A DNA stretch of 39,696 nt from Bacteroidota bacterium (GTDB taxonomy: Bacteria; Bacteroidota; Bacteroidia; Palsa-948), in assembly GCA_016213405.1 (NCBI GenBank), contig JACRAM010000114.1, positions 1 through 39,696 on the forward strand, written 5' to 3'. Made by a program: the position numbers and the translations under genes. The notes below the pieces were generated by a model, which saw nothing but the letters and a program-made list of their open reading frames with translations, did no database searches and was not told the origin of the DNA. Below are positions 35,965-39,696 of this stretch, one piece after another. Numbering within the stretch: the first letter of the stretch is position 1; each line of letters begins with the position of its first letter.

Positions 35965-36339
35965 ATGATGACCAGTCGTCCTCCCTATTATTACAATGCT
36001 CCTGAAGAAACATTCAAACTGGCAAAACGCCTGCGCAAAAAAATTACCAAAGCAGAAAAAATGTTATGGAATGAACTCAGAAGAAATAATTTGAAAGGAT
36101 ATTATTTCAGAAGGCAACACCCCATTGCCTGGTACATTGCCGATTTTTATTGCCACAAAGCAAAACTGGTGATTGAACTTGACGGAGAGGTGCACGATAC
36201 CGAAGAAATGAAAGAGCATGATGAAAAACGCAACAGTATTATGGAAGAATTTGATATAAAAGTTTTGCGCTTTAAGAACGAAGAAGTATTTGGCAATGTG
36301 GATGAAGTGGTAGAGAAAATAAAAAAACACTTGCCGTAG
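35965..36339 (+). CDS. DUF559 nuclease-fold protein, copy 2
   Basis: 124 residues, same layout as copy 1: Asp60 in YIADFYC, Glu71 and Asp73 in VIELDGEVH, all catalytic positions kept. Two ATGs in tandem (35965 and 35968) could start it. A TTTG-N17-TAGATTTG sequence (35935-35963) lies so close that the transcript would be nearly leaderless if used. The C-terminal half is almost the same DNA as copy 1; only the first 50 or so codons differ (MMTSRPPYYYNAPEETFKLA). Confidence 0.87.
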   Translation: MMTSRPPYYYNAPEETFKLAKRLRKKITKAEKMLWNELRRNNLKGYYFRRQHPIAWYIADFYCHKAKLVIELDGEVHDTEEMKEHDEKRNSIMEEFDIKVLRFKNEEVFGNVDEVVEKIKKHLP

Positions 36340-36342
36340 TTT

Positions 36343-36446
36343 ACCCCCTCCCTTTGTCCCTCCCCCGCAGGGGAGGGAAACTCGCGTACTTCTTTCCCCC
36401 TTGGGGGAAAGACACAGATAGGGGGCAACACCCACCACCCCCGCAA
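36343..36446. repeat. Palindrome pair after DUF559 copy 2
   Basis: Same palindromes as at 35776-35900 (CCCTCCCC/GGGGAGGG at 36358-36377; CTTTCCCCC/GGGGGAAAG at 36392-36411) with few differences, leading into a complete promoter cassette. Confidence 0.8.
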
Positions 36447-36464
36447 ATAAATCTTTCAACTTCC

Positions 36465-36495
36465 TTTGCTAAACTTTGGTTTTGGTTTACTTTTG
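36465..36495 (+). promoter_or_regulatory. Promoter cassette, copy B
   Basis: TTTG, 19 bases (ctaaactttggttttggtt), TACTTTTG; the same DNA as copy A at 14214-14244. It drives the zinc-ribbon gene; the leader is only a few bases if translation starts at 36508. Confidence 0.8.
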
Positions 36496-36507
36496 CTATG
36501 TGGAAAG

Positions 36508-37470
36508 ATGAAATTCGGAAAATTGAAAACACACATCACCATACAACACATGCAGGAACTTGCTTCGCATCGCGGAGGCAAATGTTTGAGCAAAGAATAT
36601 TGGGATTCAAAAACAAAACTTGTGTGGAGATGCGAGAAAGGACATACATGGGATGCCTATCCTTTCCAAATTCAACGCGGAAGCTGGTGCCCCGCCTGCG
36701 GAAGACAAAAACAAAAGAACACCATTGAGGATATGAAAAAGCTGGCGGGCAAGCGCGGCTTCAAATGCTTATCTGATGTATATAAAAATAGTTATATAAA
36801 GCTCAAATGGAAATGCGGAAAAGAACATGTGTGGATGACGCTTCCCGGCTATGTAAGGCGCGGTTCAGGATGCCCCTATTGCGCAGGAAAAGCAAAAAGA
36901 ACAATTCAAGAAATGAAAGCATTTGCAAAGAAAAAAGGGGGGGAATGTTTATCTGAAAAATACATTAATCAAAAAACTAAATTAAAATGGCAATGTAAAA
37001 AGGGTCATGTTTGGGCTGCCTCTCCCAACAGTATAATAAATAGCAACACCTGGTGCGGACATTGCTACGGGCATTATAATCTTCATTTAAGCGATATGCA
37101 AAAAATTGCTGCTGACAGAGGCGGCAAATGTCTTTCTGCTGAGTATATAAATAAAGAAGTAAAACTAAGATGGCGATGCGCTGAAGGGCATGTATGGAAA
37201 GCAACTTCGGGCGCTATCAGGCAAGGTTCCTGGTGCAAAATATGCAGCATGAAAGCAAACGGTTTGAAGAAAAGAAAACATTCTCTTGCAGGTTTGAATG
37301 AAATTGCAAAAGCAAAAGGAGGCAAATGCCTGAGTAGAGAAAAAGAATTCCTGAATCAGTATTCTCGCCTCACATGGCAATGTGCAAAAGGGCATAAATG
37401 GAAGGCAACTTCAAAGAGCATTGTAAACGGCACATGGTGCAGGCTGTGCTGGCTCAACCGGGGTAAATAA
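36508..37470 (+). CDS. Five-fold zinc-ribbon protein (DUF4379-like)
   Basis: 320 residues made of five repeats of about 60 residues: (M.ELA..RGGKCLS..Y......L.W.C..GH.W.A....I..G.WC..C). Repeats 1, 3, 4 and 5 keep CxxGH plus WCxxC, the likely Zn ligands; repeat 2 has CGKEH and GCPYC. A further Cys in GGKCLS is kept in all but repeat 2, where it is FKCLS. Such treble-clef/zinc-ribbon units are often found fused to or beside Vsr/DUF559-type nucleases, which fits the two DUF559 genes just upstream. Nucleic-acid binding is inferred. ATG 36508 is preferred; the in-frame TTG at 36466 lies in the promoter cassette. Confidence 0.85.
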   Translation: MKFGKLKTHITIQHMQELASHRGGKCLSKEYWDSKTKLVWRCEKGHTWDAYPFQIQRGSWCPACGRQKQKNTIEDMKKLAGKRGFKCLSDVYKNSYIKLKWKCGKEHVWMTLPGYVRRGSGCPYCAGKAKRTIQEMKAFAKKKGGECLSEKYINQKTKLKWQCKKGHVWAASPNSIINSNTWCGHCYGHYNLHLSDMQKIAADRGGKCLSAEYINKEVKLRWRCAEGHVWKATSGAIRQGSWCKICSMKANGLKKRKHSLAGLNEIAKAKGGKCLSREKEFLNQYSRLTWQCAKGHKWKATSKSIVNGTWCRLCWLNRGK

Positions 37471-37484
37471 ATCTTTCAACTTCT

Positions 37485-37515
37485 TTTGCTAAACTTGGGT
37501 TTTGGTTTACTTTTG
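37485..37515 (+). promoter_or_regulatory. Promoter cassette, copy C
   Basis: TTTG, 19 bases (ctaaacttgggttttggtt, one change from copies A and B), TACTTTTG. It begins right after the stop of the zinc-ribbon gene (AAATAAATCTTTCAAC). Confidence 0.8.
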
Positions 37516-37533
37516 CTTTATTGCACAAATTAT

Positions 37534-38445
37534 ATGATAGATCAAAGATTTAAAAACATGAATGAAAAGGAGAATTTTTTATTCTCTATCCTTAATGATG
37601 ATGAAAGAAAAGATTTTCAGATGATTCACACACATTTTACTAATACTTCTAATCTTACTATAAAAATAACCGACAAACTACCAAAGGAGAAAGTGCTACC
37701 TAAAGAATATGAGGAGTATTTTGAAGTTCATTTTTTCAAATTTGTTCTTCAGGGATTAAGTATAAAACATTTATTTAATGGAACTCCAATAAATTATAGC
37801 AATAATAATGTTATATATCACGATATTTCTTCAATCTTTTCTTTGTCCCGCTCATACCTTGAATCATTTTTAACAATTAATTATTTATACTTTAATTTCA
37901 AAAACGAAGAACAAGCAATTTTTAGATACTTATTATATTCTGCAAGTGGACTCAATAGAAGGCAATCCTATCCAACAAGTAATATAGAGAATACTTCTAA
38001 AAAAGAAGAAGAGAAAAAAGAGATAGACTTTTTAATAAATAGAATAAAAGTTAATACATATTTTCTATCTCTGCATCCAAAAAAACAAAAAGATTTACTC
38101 ACAAAATTATTGCCATACGAAATCGAAAAAGAAAAGATATTTATTGAAACGGGTTTGGATAGTATGTCTTTTCATACTATGTGGAAATTATTTTCAAATT
38201 ATTCACACTCCGAATTTATTGAAGCAATGCAAGTGAAATTGTATATTAATAACCAAAAAGAATTCATCGCAACCTTATATGGAACTTTTAGATTTTGTTT
38301 AATGCTAAATTGTTATTTATTAATTAAGCTAGTTGAGAAGTTTGATTTTGCCAAACAAATCTACAATGAATCAAATTCTACTACAAAATATGCAGTTGAA
38401 TTCTGGAAAAAGATACTGATTGGAATTAAATCTAATCCCCTGTAG
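37534..38445 (+). CDS. Unknown helical protein, AT-rich
   Basis: 303 residues from ATG 37534 (an ATG at 37558 is also possible); in-frame codons back to 37486 are promoter DNA. The protein is soluble and mostly helical, with SLSRSYLESFLTINYLYFNF and MWKLFSNYSHSEFIEAMQ resembling the helix/Ser-His pattern of DUF5677- or HEPN-like families, but this is weak and no function is assigned. The gene is visibly richer in A+T than its neighbours, consistent with recent acquisition. It is driven by promoter cassette C. Confidence 0.7.
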   Translation: MIDQRFKNMNEKENFLFSILNDDERKDFQMIHTHFTNTSNLTIKITDKLPKEKVLPKEYEEYFEVHFFKFVLQGLSIKHLFNGTPINYSNNNVIYHDISSIFSLSRSYLESFLTINYLYFNFKNEEQAIFRYLLYSASGLNRRQSYPTSNIENTSKKEEEKKEIDFLINRIKVNTYFLSLHPKKQKDLLTKLLPYEIEKEKIFIETGLDSMSFHTMWKLFSNYSHSEFIEAMQVKLYINNQKEFIATLYGTFRFCLMLNCYLLIKLVEKFDFAKQIYNESNSTTKYAVEFWKKILIGIKSNPL

Positions 38446-38450
38446 TTCCC

Positions 38451-38480
38451 GTAGCCGCGCAGGTCTTTCCTTCGTGGCGT
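38451..38480. repeat. Short palindromic repeat, copy 1
   Basis: GTAGCCGCGCAGGTCTTTCC then TTCGTGGCG. Related to 38861-38886, which carries a cleaner palindrome. Confidence 0.5.
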
Positions 38481-38498
38481 AGAACTATTAATTCTCAG

Positions 38499-38921
38499 AT
38501 GAAATTACCAAAAACTTTTATTAAAGGCCAATCACGAGCGCTTATAAAACTTTTGAAAAAGATCAACAAGTCAGTGAACTCTTTTCCTACCAAAGATATT
38601 GAGAAGATACAATCCCTGATGAATGAATATCTTAAAACAAAAGATGAATCTTCGGTAATACGGGCATGGGAGCGTGTGCGGGATGGCAAAACAAAAAAAG
38701 GAGACAAGGAAAAGATTAAAAAACTCTATGCCAAAATAAAAAATGCGGATTCGCTGTTAAAAAGCATTTATCTTGTCATTGAAACAGAAGGGTTGCTTGT
38801 GATGTTACATAAAGGTGCTGACTTAGGCAGAGCATACAGATTTAAAACAATTCACCCCCGAGTCGCGAAGGTCTACCTTCGTGGCGGGATAAAAATAAAA
38901 ACAAAATTATGTTTGAGATAA
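38499..38921 (+). CDS. Unknown small basic protein
   Basis: 140 residues, Lys-rich, predicted helical, no signal peptide. MKLPKTFIKGQSRALIKLLK and ERVRDGKTKKGDKEKIKKLY suggest nucleic-acid or protein contact, but no family is recognised. The last 25 or so residues (PRVAKVYLRGG...) are encoded by a palindromic repeat at 38861-38886, so the native end may have been near RAYRFKTI. It overlaps the next gene by 13 bases, suggesting coupled translation. Confidence 0.6.
   Translation: MKLPKTFIKGQSRALIKLLKKINKSVNSFPTKDIEKIQSLMNEYLKTKDESSVIRAWERVRDGKTKKGDKEKIKKLYAKIKNADSLLKSIYLVIETEGLLVMLHKGADLGRAYRFKTIHPRVAKVYLRGGIKIKTKLCLR
38861..38886. repeat. Short palindromic repeat, copy 2, inside a coding region
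   Basis: CGAAGGT-CT-ACCTTCG is a perfect 7-bp stem, followed by TGGCGG. The related copy at 38451 lies outside genes. Confidence 0.65.
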
Positions 38922-39469
38922 AAGAAGCCAAACCATCAAAAAAGGAATTATCGTATGAAATTTATTTCCGTAAAAAAAAATTATGCGATGGTGAGTATGA
39001 TAAAAAGCAAAAAGTTGTCTCCACAGACACTTATGTAGATTTTGAAATAAACCAAATTGCCCGGATGAAAGCAAAAGATTTTAACGATAACTTCTGTTTT
39101 ATGTTCAATACCGAGCAGGCGTATGCCCGGGTTTTTTACATGTTTGAGATATGGAAGAAAGGCAATACCATCAGCATTAGTATTTATGGTTCGCTGAATA
39201 ATAACAACTTTGGTTTTGACTGGCTGCTGTGGAATTATAAAAAGTTTGTGCATGAAGCTACTCTGCTTGCTAAAAGAAAAGGTTACGGAATTTCGCAATA
39301 CGCATTCGAAGATGAATGGGAATCTGATTACTTATTATTTGAATTTGATTTTGAAGCGAAAGGAAGCATTGGACAAATCTTTAATAAAGCTATTGCCAAA
39401 GGGAAAGAAATAATACATGAAACAGAAATCAAATTTCTGAAGAAGGCAATGAAAAAATTACAGAAGTAG
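38909..39469 (+). CDS. Unknown soluble protein
   Basis: 186 residues. Mixed alpha/beta, no signal peptide, Lys-rich C-terminus (KFLKKAMKKLQK). Features seen are FEIKEAKPSKKELSYEIYFR and a central hydrophobic part, FGFDWLLWNYKKFVHEATLL. No family recognised. Its ATG lies inside the end of the preceding gene, so the two are probably one operon and may act together. Confidence 0.65.
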   Translation: MFEIKEAKPSKKELSYEIYFRKKKLCDGEYDKKQKVVSTDTYVDFEINQIARMKAKDFNDNFCFMFNTEQAYARVFYMFEIWKKGNTISISIYGSLNNNNFGFDWLLWNYKKFVHEATLLAKRKGYGISQYAFEDEWESDYLLFEFDFEAKGSIGQIFNKAIAKGKEIIHETEIKFLKKAMKKLQK

Positions 39470-39470
39470 T

Positions 39471-39535
39471 TAGTCCAAGCCGAGTCTCCCCCATTGGTCG
39501 GGATTTGTTTTGTCCAAGCAGTTCTCCTGCCAACA
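39471..39535. repeat. Dispersed gene-end repeat, inverted copies (7 and 8)
   Basis: TAGTCCAAGCCGAGTCTCCC is the reverse complement of the GGGAGACTCTGCCTGGACTA motif seen at 10023; a second, weaker copy (GTCCAAGCAGTTCTCC) follows at about 39513. Again located at a gene's 3' end. Confidence 0.55.
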
Positions 39536-39559
39536 GTATTCGCTGATCTCTGTTTATAA

Positions 39560-39696
39560 TTAAAGTAGGAAGCGAAGGTACAAAGTAACTTCGCCACCTC
39601 TCACACCACTGTACATGCTTAGACGCATACAGCGGTTTCATAAAGTTTTAATCGTTTGTAGTTTGCCGATAAACTGTAGTAACCTTCTTTTGCAAA
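39560..39696 (-). mobile_element. Group II intron 3' end (domains V and VI), truncated by window edge
   Basis: Minus strand shows a domain V-like hairpin: CCGCTGTA and TGC on one side, 6-base loop, GCA, a 2-base bulge, TACAGTGG on the other (39606-39635), followed by GTGTGAGAGG, as in Bacteroidota group II introns. Then a domain VI-like stem GCGAAG/CTTCGC (39572-39594) and TTCCTAC near the expected 3' splice site (about 39565). The intron body and reverse transcriptase would lie to the right. The base triad reads AAC rather than the canonical AGC. Confidence 0.6.
39619..39696 (-). CDS. Possible C-terminal tail of the intron-encoded protein (partial)
   Basis: An open frame from the right edge to TAA at 39619 reads FAKEGYYSLSANYKRLKLYE then TAVCV. 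Its stop lies inside the domain V hairpin, as happens for some intron-encoded reverse transcriptases. Only 25 residues are visible, so identity rests on context. Confidence 0.3.
   Translation of the reverse strand, partial: FAKEGYYSLSANYKRLKLYETAVCV

Noticed and set aside
35524-36532. Minus-strand ORFs with LCLSPKGERSTRVSLPCGGG-like sequence
   Set aside because: They are the complements of the DUF559 genes and the palindromic repeats between them.
36498-36728. Alternative frame starting ATG 36498 (MWKDEIRK...)
   Set aside because: It lacks the five zinc-ribbon repeats and overlaps them out of frame.
39429-39641. Minus-strand 70-codon ORF starting MKPLYASKHV
   Set aside because: It reads through intron domains V and VI and gene-end repeats. 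Such ORFs arise from the conserved RNA structure.

Overview
The window looks like a chromosomal piece of a Bacteroidota genome, probably a free-living or metagenome-derived member of Bacteroidia or a related class. The evidence is: type IX secretion (T9SS) C-terminal sorting domains (YPNP...GxF, KGVYYLQI...KKIII), long runs of SprB-type repeats, promoters of the Bacteroidota form TTTG-N19-TAnnTTTG, no Shine-Dalgarno sequences, and AT-rich intergenic DNA full of small palindromic repeats. No tRNA, rRNA or CRISPR array was seen.

Layout. (1) 1-7814, minus strand: two giant secreted T9SS proteins 6 bp apart, the downstream one running off the left edge. (2) 7996-14167, minus strand: a series of smaller genes: a HEAT-repeat protein, two tandem secreted alpha/beta-hydrolases, a small membrane protein, an erythromycin-esterase-like protein with a frameshifted signal peptide, a cupin, and the amino-terminal stump of a caspase-like protein. 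Most are separated by one family of hairpin repeats lying at gene 3' ends. (3) 14168-15122: a gene-poor scar with a 56-codon ORF, diverging inverted promoters, the last codons of a lost gene and its terminator. (4) 15123-16558, plus strand: a membrane TPR protein, also frameshifted in its signal peptide. (5) 16647-33282, minus strand: three more giant T9SS surface proteins of 1637, 1740 and 2077 residues. (6) 33688-34750, minus strand: a protein with a probable fibronectin-III-like tail and a small unknown protein. (7) 34900-39696: an accessory region, mostly plus strand, with a 21-bp tandem array, two DUF559 nuclease-fold genes, a five-fold zinc-ribbon protein, unknown AT-rich genes, and the 3' end of a group II intron at the right edge.

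How it fits together. The five giant proteins share one C-terminal half: SprB/PKD/Ig-like stalk, a two-part FnIII-like block, and (except where the window cuts it off) the T9SS sorting domain. Their N-terminal heads differ: SBBP propeller, kelch propeller, ELWxxDGT repeats, a GGF/Y-type propeller repeat, FG-GAP repeats. They look like a family of surface-displayed propeller heads on a common stalk. The secreted esterases use the same export route.

The most unusual features are not single genes. A nearly identical promoter cassette stands in front of three unrelated genes. Word-like inverted repeats sit inside coding regions in signal peptides and sorting domains. A 21-bp array varies almost only at positions that are third codon positions on both strands. 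Several genes are frameshifted at homopolymers or next to repeats, so some breaks could be assembly errors.
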